Shown here: positions 44,811 through 56,291 of the stretch, in pieces
Position numbering within the stretch: the stretch's first letter is position 1
How the letters are laid out: every line of letters begins with the position of its first letter
Assembly: GCA_029216955.1 (NCBI GenBank)
Contig: JANAVB010005597.1
Location: 45,150,758-45,214,757, forward strand
Direction: 5' to 3'
Origin: Iris pallida
Lineage: Eukaryota > Streptophyta > Magnoliopsida > Asparagales > Iridaceae
DNA length: 64,000 nt
Translations under genes and position numbers: made by a program
The notes under the pieces: generated by a model
What the model saw: the letters and a program-made list of their open reading frames with translations, nothing else
What the model was told of the DNA's origin: nothing
Databases searched by the model: none

Positions 44811-46489
44811 AGCAAACAAATCCTGGGCCCAACCACCCCCAGACCCGAGCCTATGCTCAGGCCAGCCCATCCCCGAACCCAGCCTCAGCCTGACAAGCCC
44901 ACGGCCAGCAATCCCAGGCCCACCCGGGGGCCAAGCCCAGCCCGAACAGCATTCTCCACCCCCCCGCTCGGTTTCATCCAGGGGCCAGGACCCGTACATA
45001 TAAACAGTGGGGGAGAGAACTCTCGAGAGAGCCATAACCCTAGCGCCACGTCAACCCTCTCCCAACGCGCGTGCACCGACGGCCGGGCGCGGCCAGGCGC
45101 CACCGGAGGCCTGCCACACAGCCACGCGCGGTCAGCAACAGCATGCGACAGTAATAGCAACAGCAGTCCAAGACTGCCAGGTACCTATGTTCGTGCTAGT
45201 TTTTCTTTGCACACACTACACCAACTTCGAATCTACCAAATCCTATTAATAGCCAACATAACCCTCGACCTAACCCTTCAATTGGTTTAGATCAATTCAT
45301 TCTAGATTTCCTATGAAAATTCATGGAAAATCAATAAAAATTCTGTTCTTGACAGTCCGAAAACTGTCGCATGAACCCTACCTTGGAAGGCGACCAATTG
45401 CCGATCTAATGATTATTCCAGAAAACTATTTCAACTTTTTTAAAGACAACATGACCAGGATAAAAACCCTACTGTTACTTTTAATTTTAGTTATTTGTAT
45501 AATGAGATAAATCAGTTTAAAAATCAAGAAAAACCTGTTCTAAAAACAATAAAATTGTCCGATACGACATGCATCCCGCCAATCCGGGCGACATGGTCGC
45601 GAACCGAAAGCATCGAAAGGTGTGTAATGGTTTGGTGGACGTGTGGGCTTTGACTGAATTTAAATTGGTCGCGTGTGCGCGACGAATTTGATACGTATCC
45701 GTCAAAATTTGCCGTATCGGCCTCTGTGCAAATTTCTCAATTACTTTGTGCACGCTCGTCAGATCGAGACGAAACTTACGCCAATGGGACCGTATCATTT
45801 TTCTAGTCCTGTATGCCAAGTTTGGTCTAATTCTGAGACAGTAGAATCGGACCGCCGTTTTGCGGGCCCCACGGTCCGATTCAACGGGCATTTTTTGTGC
45901 ACGGTCCACCGAAATCCAAAATTGGACATACCGTTGAGTTCGTATCAGAAAACCGGACCTATTGACATATAATTTGATGACTTTAGAGACCATTGACTCT
46001 GGCACTATTTTTGGTGCAAAGCGGGTCCAATGGCGGACACCGTTTTTGCCCAAAATTAGCGTTTTGCCCCTGTGTCCAGAATTGGACTTAAGGACAGGCA
46101 ATCCTAGCTAATTTGACTATTTTGAGAATGTTGGTAATGTTTATTTCAGCTTTCGGAGACAGTTGTGATGACTTGGACTTTCTGACTTGTTGATTGGCGA
46201 TACATTGTTGGTTCTCCGTGCAACCCCCAGGCAAGTATACCTTGCCAGCTTGTACAGTATAATTTATATGCATGTTCATTATCTCGCTGCTATTCTTTTC
46301 CTTATGTCGTGATTGCTTTATTCCATGTCTAGTACACTCATCCTGTTATAGTTTTACTTTACTTGTTTTTAGTTGTCTGCACATTCTTGTTCCTTTCTGT
46401 TACGATATTGCTATCTGTTACACTATGTTAGTTTCATATGTATTCCTTGGTAGAGTCGTCTAGTCATACACCACGATTTCCTCGACTTG

Positions 46490-46682
46490 ATTATAACTTG
46501 ACTTGACTTGACATGACTTGAGTAGGACTTGACTTTGACATTCTATAGATTGTGAGTACTTACCTTGGCTACGGTCTATAGGATTTTTATACTAGGATTG
46601 GCTACTGTCTACTGTCTTGGTTGTGAGTACTTGCCTTGACTGCGATTGAGACACTATAGATTGTGAGTACTTGCCTTGACTG
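46490..46682 (+). repeat. CTTGACT-rich short repeats in LTR3
   Basis: (CTTGA)n-like words, then three imperfect copies of TTGTGAGTACTTGCCTTGACT. They occupy the position of the minisatellite in the TR-GAG LTR. Copia-2 is inserted at the end of this array. Confidence 0.65.
46678..46682 (+). repeat. Left TSD of Copia-2 (GACTG)
   Basis: GACTG precedes TGTTGACAC at 46683 and recurs at 56287-56291. Confidence 0.9.
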
Positions 46683-46977
46683 TGTTGACACAAAATCACA
46701 GTCAACCATATATTGATACAATTGACAACATGATACTTGTAATATTTCAATACGACACATGAAGACTGAATTTGGTACAAGCCAGACGACAGCTCGCACC
46801 TGCAATGCTTCACAGTTTTGAGTCTGTATTTTACACTTTATTTGAGTCTAGACTTATGTAAACTGAGCTGTGCTGAGCATTTTGAGACTTAGACTATACC
46901 TATACCTCAAACCAAAAGCCCTACCAAACATCCAAACAGCCCATTGGCCCATTGGACCTATTCTGTGCTCTGGAGAC

Positions 46978-47025
46978 AGAGTTCGGGCCGAACTCTGCCT
47001 CCACACAGAGTTCGGGCCGAACTCT
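46978..47025 (+). promoter_or_regulatory. Tandem palindromes upstream of Copia-2 TATA
   Basis: AGAGTTCGGGCCGAACTCT (9-bp perfect arms) occurs twice, 29 bp apart, about 120-160 bp before TATA. The 3' LTR repeats it at 55639 and 55668. Palindromic LTR motifs are a known Sirevirus trait. Confidence 0.65.
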
Positions 47026-47142
47026 GCCTCCTAAATTCCAGGACCCTAATTTTTAGGGTTGGTTGGATGCAAGTTGTCCAACGGCCAAATTTTTGAATGT
47101 TCCAACCAGAATTCTGGCCGAATTCTGCTTGTATATTATTCT

Positions 47143-47150
47143 ATAAATAG
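47143..47150 (+). promoter_or_regulatory. LTR promoter TATA box, Copia-2
   Basis: TATAAATAGG lies about 475 bp before the LTR end. The matching copy in the 3' LTR is at 55803. Confidence 0.65.
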
Positions 47151-47626
47151 GCCATGAATTCTTTCATTTTCATTCATCCAATCTTCTCTTCTCTTCTCTT
47201 TAAAGCCTTATACAAGCCATACCCTTCTCATCTACTAGCCACAAGCTCCCTAAGCCTCAAAGTGCTCAGTACTTTTCAGTTAGGAGTTTGTGCAAGAGTT
47301 CAAGAAGTCGCTTGGAAAATTCCAAGCATCGCCACTGCGATCTCTGTAAGAAGTTGACGTGCTCTTCTGAAGAAAAGGCACGGGGTGTAACTACTATTTT
47401 ACAAATAGTGGATTTAATCCTGAGCAAGAGTTCTCAGGCCTGGACTAGTCCTCCACGAGGGAAACCAGGTTAAAATCGGCTGTGTTTGCGTATGCTTTCT
47501 TGCTCTTTACTATTTCTGCATTTACTCTGATTATTTTCTGTTGGTGAAAGAATTTAATTTTTTAATTAGATATTATTGTCATAAACTCTATTCACCCCCC
47601 CTAGAGTTGCCTATTGATTCTTTAAT

Positions 47627-47638
47627 TGGTATCAGAGC
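47627..47638 (+). other. Primer-binding site of Copia-2 (tRNA-Met)
   Basis: TGGTATCAGAGC, 2 nt after the 5' LTR. Confidence 0.92.
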
Positions 47639-47678
47639 TCGTTTCTCTCAACAAGGACTAACATCCTAGAGCTGATCC

Positions 47679-49650
47679 ATGGCAACCACACAATCCATGA
47701 TTTCCAATCACGGTGAAGGGTAGTCCACTCATAGGCCTCCCCTATTTGATGGAACTAACTACACCTATTGGAAAACAAGGATGAGTTTTTATCTCAAGTC
47801 GCTAGACTTCGACCTGTGGACCATTGTCACCGATGGTTACAAAAAGCCCGTCAGGATAGTTGTTAATGGTGATCTCGTTGAGAAACCCCATGACAAATAT
47901 TCTGACGAGGAGAAGAAACAGGCGAGTCTAGACGCGAGAGCTATTAATGCTTTATTTTGTGCTATAGACAGGAATGAGCTCAACAGGGTCTCAACATGCA
48001 CCACCGTTCATGAAGTATGGAGACTTCTAGAGGTGACGCATGAAGGAACCACCCAAGTCAAGGAGTCAAAAATAAGTCATCTCACTCAAGAATATGAGGC
48101 TTTCAAGATGAAGCCAAATGAGACGATCACACAAATGATTACAAGATTCCTCGACATCATCAACCCCTTGTCTTCTCTCGGCAAACAATATACAAATCAC
48201 GAGAAGATCCGCAAGATACTTAGGGGCTACCAAAGATTTGGAACCCTAAGGTGACAACCATCATAGAAGGAAATGATCTCACGACTATGTCCATGGAAAC
48301 TTTGATGGAAAAGCTGATGACTCATGAGCTTGACCTCAAAGACTTCGAAGAGCCTAAGGCAAAGGAGATTGCCCTTAAAGCTCACCGACAAAGGGCTGAT
48401 CCTGAAGAGACGGATGATGACAACTCGGAAGGTGAAGATCAAGCTCTCCTTGTCCGCAACTTCAAGAAATTCCTTCGCTTCAATCGAAGAAAGAAGAAAC
48501 CACAAGAAGATGACGAAGAAGAGCCAACATGCTACGGTTGCAAGAAGACTGGACACGTCCGAAAAGACTGTCCATTCACAAAGAAGAGCAACCGATTTGA
48601 GAAACCAAACAAGAAAGCTTCCTCAAAGAAATGTGCCAACACAAGCATTTGGCATGAAAGCGAAGCTAGTGACTCCGAGGAAGAAAAGGACTCTCTCAAG
48701 ACACCGCCAATGTTTGCCTAATGGCTACATCCGACAAGGTAACTAGCGAAACTCTCAATGATTTCACTTTTGACGAACTTGGTGATGCATTCAATGATTT
48801 ACTCAATGACCACAAGAAAGTCATTAGTAAATATAAACACGCCAAGAAGAAGATCAAAAGTTATGAAGTCGAGATTCAAAGACTCTCTTCATTGCTTAAT
48901 AATATTAGAGACACTTCACCCACGAAAGTCACAAATGAGGTGTCTAAGCTTAAATTAAGCCTACATGATGCCGAAGCACGTATTAAAAAGCAAACACAAG
49001 AGATCACAGCACTCAACACTGAGATTGCTGAAGAAAAGAATAGACACAAGATCTCTATCACTAAGATTTATGGTTTGAATACTAAGATTGATGAACTGCA
49101 GGCTGTCTCTAAGAAATTAGAGACTAGATTGGGAAAACAGGTTGCTCAACCTCAAACCCAATCACATGAGACACACACAAAGTATGACACTACTCATACT
49201 AGTCAACCACGTCATCCACCTGCAGCACGTAATCATGCTTATATGTACACCCACTTTCATAAAGCACATAAACCACATGCAAGTAGAAATAATTCTCATA
49301 TAACACATAATCACCATGCTACACATAGATACAATCATCACTATGTTGCACATAAACAAAATCACCATCATACTGCTAATGGATATAAACATAATCCTGT
49401 AGCCACATATAGTCATCATCATGCTCCACACCACTCTTACCATGCTACATATAGAAATCATCATCATGCTACTCCCCACCACTCTATATATAGACATCAT
49501 CAACATGCTACTCCACACCACTCTACATATAGACATCATCACCATGCTACTCTACACCATTCTTTATATAGACATCATCAACATGATCCTAGCATAAATA
49601 TGAATGCTATTTGTACTTATTGTGGATTACATGGACACATTTCACCATAA
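47679..49650 (+). pseudogene. Copia-2 gag with His-rich region, broken
   Basis: ATG 47679 (MATTQSMISNHGEG) hits a stop at 47721 before THRPPLFDGTNYTYWKTRM. A frameshift near 48230 and another near 48690 follow. CYGCKKTGHVRKDC (about 48530) is the CCHC knuckle. From 48721 a coiled-coil (about 120 residues) leads into a long His/Tyr/Asn-rich tract at 49186-49600, with units like YRHHQHATPHHST. A second knuckle start, CTYCGLHGHISP, closes it before a stop at 49648. Copia-1 has the coiled-coil and second knuckle but no such His expansion. Confidence 0.88.
49186..49600 (+). repeat. His-rich repeat tract within Copia-2 gag
   Basis: Repeats of (C)ATCATCA(C/A)CATGCTACT with TATATAGA spacers encode a 13-residue unit, YRHH(Q/H)HAT(P/L)HHSxY, in the last third. 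The earlier part is more diverged. The frame stays open. Confidence 0.8.
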
Positions 49651-51439
49651 TGTAGAGTTAGGAGATTAGTAGATGGAAACATATATGCATGGTTGCCGAA
49701 AACTAACTTTTCAGGACCCTCAAGAACTTGGGTACCAAAGGTCACATCTACTCTTGATGTAGGTGGACCTTCCCTCCTCAACTAAGAGTAAGTGGATTCT
49801 CGATAGTGGATGCTCGCGACATATGACGGGAGACGCAAATCTTTTCGCATCACTATCGATGAAGAGGGAAGGGTATGTATCCTTCGGCAACAACCTTAAA
49901 GGGTATATCATTGGTAATGGTACTATAGGTCATCCTCCTTCTCCTGTAATAAAGGATGTCTGCCTAGTGACAGAGTTAAAGCATAACCTGCTCAGCATAA
50001 GTCATCTTGCTGATCATGGGTATGATATTAACTTTGGACAAAATAAATGCTTTATTTATGATAGGTCAACATGAGACATTGTTTTTGAAGGGATAAGAGA
50101 GGATAATATTTATATTTTCTATCTATCTAAAGATACTAACAGTGCAGGAAGATGTCTCTATGCTCACAAGGATGAAAGATTACTATGGCACCAGCGTCTT
50201 GGTCATGCCAATATGGATACTATATCCAGGCTATCGACCAAGAAGCTAGTCAGAGGCTTGCCCAACATCATATTCAAAAAGGACACGGTATGTGCCGAAT
50301 GTGAATTGAATAAGGCAACCAAGTCCTCATTTCATTCCATAAACTCTGTAAGTACTACTAGACCATTGCAATTACTTCATATGAATTTATTTAGCCCTAG
50401 TAGAGTAGCCAGTCTTGGTGGAAAACTCTACGTTTTTGTTATAGTTGATGACTTTTCTAGATTTACTTGGGTTTTCTTTCTTACAAATAAAAGTGATGCT
50501 ATTTCTGTTTTCAAAATATTTGCTAAAAAGGTTCAAAACGAAAAAGGCTACATGATTACTCGAATCCGAAGTGATCATGGAGGCGAATTCGAAAATAATG
50601 ATTTTGAAAAGTTTTGTGATTTAAATGGTTTTAATCATGAGTTTTCTTGTCCAAGAACTCCTCAACAAAATGGTGTTGTGGAGCGGAAGAATAGGACTCT
50701 TGGTGATATGGCTAGAGTCATGTTAAATTTATTCTCTCTTCCGAAATATTTTTGGGCTGAAGCTGTCAGTACAGTGTGCCATATTTTAAATAGGGTGCTT
50801 ATTCGTCCTATTACGAAGAAAACACCCTATGAGCTTTGGTTTGGAAGAACTCCAAACGTTTCATATTTTCGAGTTTTTGGTTGTCGATGTTTTATCCTTA
50901 ACACCAAAGACAACTTAGGCAAATTTGATGCCAAAGCTGACGATGGTATATTCCTTGGCTATGCGGCCAAGAGCAAGGGATATAGAGTGTTCAACAAACG
51001 CTCATTAATTGTGGAAGAGTCTATAAATGTGACTTTCGATAAGGATAACAGTGTAGCAGCTACTCTTGATGATGATGTTAAGCCATCAACTTCTACTCCA
51101 ATGAACACATCCATTGAAACCAATTCTCTGGAGGGCTTGCCAAAGAAATTTTCTTTCAAGCCGTCACATCCAGAAAATTTGGTTATAGGTGATGTTTCAC
51201 GTGGAGTAAGTACTAGATCATCAATAAGAGACTCCATTGCTAGTACTGCCTTTATTTCACAAATTGAGCCGAAAAATATTGTAGAAGCTTTTAATAATGA
51301 ATTTTGGATTTCTGCGATGCAAGAAGAACTCAACCAATTCGAGAGAAGCCAAGTTTGGGAACTTGTTCCTAGGCCGGTAAATCACTCGATTATTGGTACT
51401 AAATGGGTTTTTCGAAACAAAGTAAATGAAGATGGTTAG
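49651..51439 (+). pseudogene. Copia-2 protease and integrase, broken
   Basis: STKSKWILDSGCSRHMTGD at 49784 carries the protease D-S-G. A stop at 50075 interrupts the frame, which then continues with LLWHQRLGHANMDTISRL and CAECELNKATK (HHCC). Integrase core: LLHMNLFSPSRV has Asn (codon 50384-50386) where Copia-1 has the first catalytic Asp. RSDHGGEFEN and PRTPQQNGVVERKNRTL keep the second Asp and the Glu. [11 protein letters not shown] ends at TAG 51437, the start of RT. Besides the stops, the Asp-to-Asn change alone should inactivate integration. Confidence 0.9.
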
Positions 51440-52801
51440 TTACACGCAACAAAGCTCGTCTAGTATCTCAAGGATACAACCAAGAGGAAGGTATCGACTA
51501 CGATAAGACGTATGCTCCTGTTGCGAGATTAGAATCCATACGGATGCTTTGCGCATTTGCTAATTTTTAAAATTTCAAATTGTTTCAAATGGATGTTAAA
51601 AGTGCTTTCTTGAATGGATTTATTAAGGAGAAAGTTTTTGTAAAACAACCCCCTGGTTTTGAAAATCATAAATTTCTCGACCATGTTTTCAAGCTCAAGA
51701 AAGCGCTATATGGCCTCAAACAAGCCCCTAGAGCTTGGTATGAATGGCTAAGCAAATTTCTTACTTGAAAAAGGTTTTTCTAAAGGAAAAGTTGACACTA
51801 CACTTTTTATAAAATCTTTCAATGACACCATTCTCTTAGTACAAATTTACGTGGATGATATTATATTTGGTTCTACTGATGAAACCCTCTGTCAAGATTT
51901 TGCCAAGTGTATGCAGATCGAGTTTGAGATGAGCATGATGGGGGAGCTCAACTACTTTCTTGGACTGCAAGTCAAACAAACGTCAAATGGAACTTTCATC
52001 TGTCAGTCAAAGTATACAAAGGACATGCTGAAGAAATTCGACCTTGACAACGTCAAACCAATCAGCACTCCAATGACTACTACAACTAAACTAGAACCAG
52101 ATGAAAGCGGCAAACCTGTGGATCAACGTAAGTATCGAGGTATGATAGGTAGTCTACTTTATTTAACTGCTAGTCGTCCTGATATTATGTTTAGCGTTTG
52201 CCTGTGTGCTAGATATCAAGCTAATCCTAAGGAATCACACATGACTGCTGTTAAGCGTATCTTTCGATACCTTAAGGGTACGGTTACAGTGGGCCTATGG
52301 TATCCCAAGTCAACATCATTTGACCTCATTAGTTACTCTGATGCTGATTTCGCCGGATGCAAGGTCGACCGTAAAAGTACGAGCGGCACATGTCATTTAT
52401 TAGAAAAGGCTTTAGTCTCTTGGTTTAGCAAGAAGCAGAATTCTGTCACACTATCCACAATAGAAGCTGAATATATTGTGGCTGGTCGTTGTTGTGCACA
52501 AATTTTGTGGATGAAGCAAACCCTTGAAGACTATAACTTATCATTTATGCACATTCCTATATTTTATGACAACACTAGTACTATAAATCTCACTAAGAAC
52601 CCCATATGTCACTCACGCACGAAGCACATTGAAATACGTCACCACTTTTTGCGTGATCATCAGCAAAATGGCACTATTAACTTAGAATTTATTGACACCG
52701 ATCATCAGCTAGCAGATTTCTTTACCAAACCACTATCCGAAGAGCGTTTTAACTTTCTTTGTCGTGAACTAGGAATTTTGGATGAAGCTATTATTCATTA
52801 A
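51440..52801 (+). pseudogene. Copia-2 reverse transcriptase-RNase H, broken
   Basis: The RT fingers are split by a frame change after 51439, a TAA at about 51568 and a frameshift near 51765 ([18 protein letters not shown] before it). From 51851 one frame holds the YVDDIIFG catalytic region, GELNYFLGLQV, and RNase H (YSDADFAGCKVDRKSTSG, STIEAEYIVAGRCCAQILW, TKHIEIRHHFLRDH) to the stop at 52799. Some usually conserved residues differ from Copia-1, for example IEAEYIV for TEAEYIA. Confidence 0.9.
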
Positions 52802-53576
52802 AGTAACCTGCATAAATATCGATTATGTCTTGATTTTTTATGATGAACTTGCTATGGGTATAAGCCGAAAGGGTCCTTCTGACAACAAGGCGTAAAAGCC
52901 TAAGCGACACGGTGCACTAGTCCTCAGGACTACCGCTAGCTGGGATCCGGCCCCTGCAGCTACCCCATGGCAGCTTCAAAATATTGAATTGGGGCATATT
53001 TTCTTGTTTATTACATGGTCTACTTTTATTTATCACATGTAAAAATTCAAAATTTCAAACTTCACTTTGATTCAGCGTTAAATTTTTTGCTATTCGCTAC
53101 TTGGTTTTCTCATTTTATATCTTGCATCTATTTATTATCATTTTTCTTAGTCTCACTTACTTGATCAAATTTCTTTTCTAGCCTGATTTCTGTTCTGGTA
53201 CCATAAACCAGAATTCAGGCCGAACTCTGCCTTACCCAGAGTTCGGGCCGAATTCGGTCTGGCTGTTCCAGAACCGAAAGCAGCCTCAGCCGCTGATCAT
53301 ATTATGATCCAATGGTCCATATTTGCTCCGACCATTCGAACCCCTACACTAAAAACTGGGTTCCCCTCTTCTCTCTCCTTCATTTCCACCTTCCAAACTT
53401 CTCCAAACTATTTTTCTCCAAATCCTAACCCTAGTTCTTCCTTCCTAGAGCATCATTCTTCTCAAAACTCAAGGAGAAGTCTTCTCTCACCATTCTCCTT
53501 CATCTTTCATCATCAAATTGAGGTATATTTCCACACTTCTCTCCATCTACAATTCCTCAATTTTCTTTATTATTTC
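52802..53576 (+). other. Copia-2 spacer between pol and extra ORF
   Basis: Noncoding. CCAGAGTTCGGGCCGAATTCGG at about 53236 repeats the LTR palindrome, and further GAACTCTG words lie nearby. The CT-rich 53360-53520 stretch looks like a 5' leader for the extra ORF. Confidence 0.5.
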
Positions 53577-54851
53577 ATGGCTCCCAAGTTGTTCAATAGG
53601 GAGAAGAGACTTCGAACCGAGGGTGCGTCCTCTTCGAATGCTCCTCCTCGTGTTGAACCACCCGTTGAACAACCCAATCAACAACCCATTCACCCGTTGT
53701 TCAACCCACCTCGTCCACTCGACCCTAACACGTATGATGACCGGATATTCGTATCACTTGATGCTTCAAATGAATGGTTTAGTGACTTTCGGTCACGTCC
53801 AGTGTATGCGGGTCACCCTATAAATTTTACTATATTTTCTCCATATGATTCCCTTTTTCATGATCTTTGTCTTGATGAACTTGTCACTACCAATTCGGTT
53901 ATTTATCTCAATGCCATACAAATGTTCTACTGCAACCTTACTCACAATGATGCACATACTTTTTACGGGTTGCGGGCATTGATATTTCTTTTGATGATTT
54001 CGACTTGGTCGAACACCTTGAACTCCCGGAGCCAAACTCATGGGAAAAAACTTGTTGAAGCTCGAAAGTTTCTATTTCCCGATGGATCATCCCTAGAAAG
54101 CTTCAAGGATGACTTGTGTACCCCTAACACACGTCCTCGTAAGCTTCTCGTCAAGTTTCTCAATCCTTACTTTTATGAACTTCATCGGATCGTCTTTAAC
54201 ACGATTCTGCCCAAAGCAGGATCGACCGATGAAGTTATATACTTTGAAATCTCTGCTTTGTATCATCTTCATTTTCATGTTCCTTTTAATCTTCTACGTA
54301 CCATGATGGACTGGATGATTAACGCTAGGAAGAAACCAAGATCCTTGGTTTATGCTCTTTATCTTCCTATGCTCTTTCGTGCTTTTTGTGTACCTCTTAA
54401 TAAGTGCCAGTTCCTACCTGCCCCTGCCTTTCTCTCTAAGGCACGGCGGCTTCAGGCAGCAGTTGGCTCACCTGTTGTGTCCGAGCACTCTGACGATGAG
54501 CCCGACGCCCCTCCTCTTGAACAGGATCCTCCTCCTCCTCCTGCTACTCTTGAGTCACTCCAGACTATGCTCCGTGATCGATTCACCTTAGAAGATGATC
54601 ACTGGCCTCAGCTTGACTACCGGACTACCTTGCAGATGAGTGCCATTATCAACTCACTGTACGATATTCGGTACTCTATGTCCCGGTGTCCTTCTATGTC
54701 TATTCCCATGGAGCGGGACCCTGCTCGTGATGGATACCGTATCGATGACCCTTGGGTTATCTGGTACCTGGATCCGGATACGGCCTTCATGGACCCTCGT
54801 CGTTCCTTTACTGATCCATCCGACGACGCTGGGCCTTCACGAGCTCGATGA
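53577..54851 (+). CDS. Extra 3' ORF of Copia-2, homologue of Copia-1 ORF
   Basis: An uninterrupted frame of 424 residues from ATG 53577 (MAPKLFNREKRL), chosen by analogy with MAPKRQRG of Copia-1; an upstream in-frame ATG (53304) would add a non-homologous, Ser/Phe-rich 91 residues. It has a basic start and a Pro-rich linker. The domain contains NAIQMFYCNLTHNDAHTFYG, FLNPYFYELHRIVFNTILPK, AGSTDEVIYFEISALYHLHF and VPFNLLRTMMDWMINARKKP. An acidic/Pro stretch (EHSDDEPDAPPLEQDPPPPP) is followed by a C-terminal segment (IINSLYDIRYSMSRCP) that also aligns with Copia-1. No signal peptide or clear membrane span. It resembles the putative plant transposon protein domain; function unknown. Confidence 0.75.
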   Translation: MAPKLFNREKRLRTEGASSSNAPPRVEPPVEQPNQQPIHPLFNPPRPLDPNTYDDRIFVSLDASNEWFSDFRSRPVYAGHPINFTIFSPYDSLFHDLCLDELVTTNSVIYLNAIQMFYCNLTHNDAHTFYGLRALIFLLMISTWSNTLNSRSQTHGKKLVEARKFLFPDGSSLESFKDDLCTPNTRPRKLLVKFLNPYFYELHRIVFNTILPKAGSTDEVIYFEISALYHLHFHVPFNLLRTMMDWMINARKKPRSLVYALYLPMLFRAFCVPLNKCQFLPAPAFLSKARRLQAAVGSPVVSEHSDDEPDAPPLEQDPPPPPATLESLQTMLRDRFTLEDDHWPQLDYRTTLQMSAIINSLYDIRYSMSRCPSMSIPMERDPARDGYRIDDPWVIWYLDPDTAFMDPRRSFTDPSDDAGPSRAR

Positions 54852-55330
54852 TGGATATGGATTTCTCTTTGCTGCTGCTGCTGAGGATCGTAGTTTATGT
54901 TTTTATGCATTTTTAGTTGATGTAGTTGTTTTTGTTTTCTGCACTTTGGTTGTATTAGAACTCATTATATGACTCTTGGAGACATTTTATTCTGCAGTTT
55001 CTCAGTTTTATGCAGTTTATCATTATTATTTTTGGTGTGCTTGCCATTCATTATTCTGGTTGTTTGATAACTGACAAAAGGGGGAGAAATATTTTAATAT
55101 ATTCATATTATATTATATCATTTTTTTTGGCTATGTGTATCTGTGCTTTGGAAAAAGAATATTGTTATCAGGACAACAGGCAATGTTTACGGGGGAGCTA
55201 TTGCTAGCTTTGCACTTATTACGGGGGAGCTATTGCTAGCTTTGCACTTATTACGGGGGAGCTACGCTACTATTTTTTTTGTGTCCAGTTATGAATATTG
55301 AATATACAAATATCATTTTTTCAATTATCA
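54852..55330 (+). other. Copia-2 region before the PPT
   Basis: AT-rich noncoding DNA with AAAGGGGGAGAAAT (about 55076) and a 32-bp repeat carrying TTACGGGGGAGCTA at 55189, 55221 and 55253: repeated PPT-like tracts typical of Sireviruses. Confidence 0.7.
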
Positions 55331-55343
55331 ATATGGGGGAGAT
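55331..55343 (+). other. Polypurine tract of Copia-2
   Basis: ATATGGGGGAGAT immediately before TGTTGACAC. Confidence 0.88.
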
Positions 55344-56286
55344 TGTTGACACAAAATCACAGTCAACCATATATTGATACAATTGACAACATGATACTTG
55401 TAATATTTAAATACAACACATGAAGACTGAATTCGGTACAAGCCAGACGACAGCTCGCACCTGCAATGCTTCACAGTTTTGAGTCTGTATTTTACACTTT
55501 ATTTGAGTCTAGACTTATGTAAACTGAGCTGTGCTGAGCATTTTGAGACTTAGACTATACCTATACCTCAAACCAAAAGCCCCACCAAACATCCAAACAG
55601 CCCATTGGCCCATTGGACCTATTCTGTGCTCTGGAGACAGAGTTCGGGCCGAACTCTGCCTCCACACAGAGTTCGGGCCGAACTCTGCCTCCTAAATTCT
55701 AGGACCCTAATTTTTAGGGTTGGCTGGATGCAAGTTGTCCAACGGCCAAATTTTTGAATGTTCCAACCAGAATTCTGGCCGAATTCTGCCTGTATATTAT
55801 CCTATAAATAGGCCATGAATTCTTTCATTTTCATTCATCCAATCTTCTCTTCTCTTCTCTCTAAAGCCTTATACAAGTTATACCCTTCTCATCTACTAGC
55901 CACAAGCTCCCTAAGCCTCAAAGTGCTCAGTACTTTTCAGTTAGGAGTTTGTGCAAGAGTTCAAGAAGTCGCTTAAAAAATTCCAAGCATCGCCACTGCG
56001 ATCTCTGTAAGAAGTTGACGTACTCTTCTGAAGAAAAGGCACGGGGTGTAACTACTATTTCACAAATAGTGGATATAATCCTGAGTTAGAGTTCTCAGGC
56101 CTGGACTAGTCCTCCACGAGGGAAACCAGGTTAAAATCGGCTGTGTTTGCGTATGCTTTCTTGCTCTTGACTATTTCTGCATTTACTCTGATTATTTTCT
56201 ATTGGTGAAAGAGTTTAATTTTTTAATTGGATATTATTGTCATAAACTCTATTCACCCCCCTCTAGAGTTGCCTATTAGTTCTTTA
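55344..56286 (+). repeat. 3' LTR of Copia-2
   Basis: 943 bp, matching 46683-47624 with mostly transition differences. It ends TTCTTTA, followed by TSD GACTG at 56287-56291. Confidence 0.92.
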
Positions 56287-56291
56287 GACTG
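56287..56291 (+). repeat. Right TSD of Copia-2 (GACTG)
   Basis: GACTG directly follows the 3' LTR and matches 46678-46682. Confidence 0.9.

Larger units (their letters stand above)
46683..47624 (+). repeat. 5' LTR of Copia-2
   Basis: TGTTGACACAAAATCACAG...GATTCTTTA, 942 bp. Two copies of the hairpin AGAGTTCGGGCCGAACTCT lie at 46978 and 47007, with TATA at 47143. The terminal dinucleotide is TA rather than CA. Confidence 0.92.
46683..56286 (+). mobile_element. Copia-2: Sirevirus-like Ty1/Copia element
   Basis: A complete element of 9604 bp with LTRs 46683-47624 and 55344-56286, TSD GACTG, PBS TGGTATCAGAGC and a GGGGGAGAT PPT. Genes on the + strand are gag, protease, integrase, RT-RNase H and an extra ORF homologous to that of Copia-1. 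The LTRs differ at about 25 positions by eye, somewhat more than Copia-1. All of gag-pol carries stops or frameshifts. Confidence 0.93.

Noticed and set aside
44853..45290. GC-rich, Pro/Arg-rich ORF as a host gene
   Set aside because: Lies within LTR3, has open frames on both strands from GC-rich composition, and no known motif.
49162..49545. Minus-strand Met/Ile-rich ORF
   Set aside because: Shadow of the His-rich repeat in Copia-2 gag.
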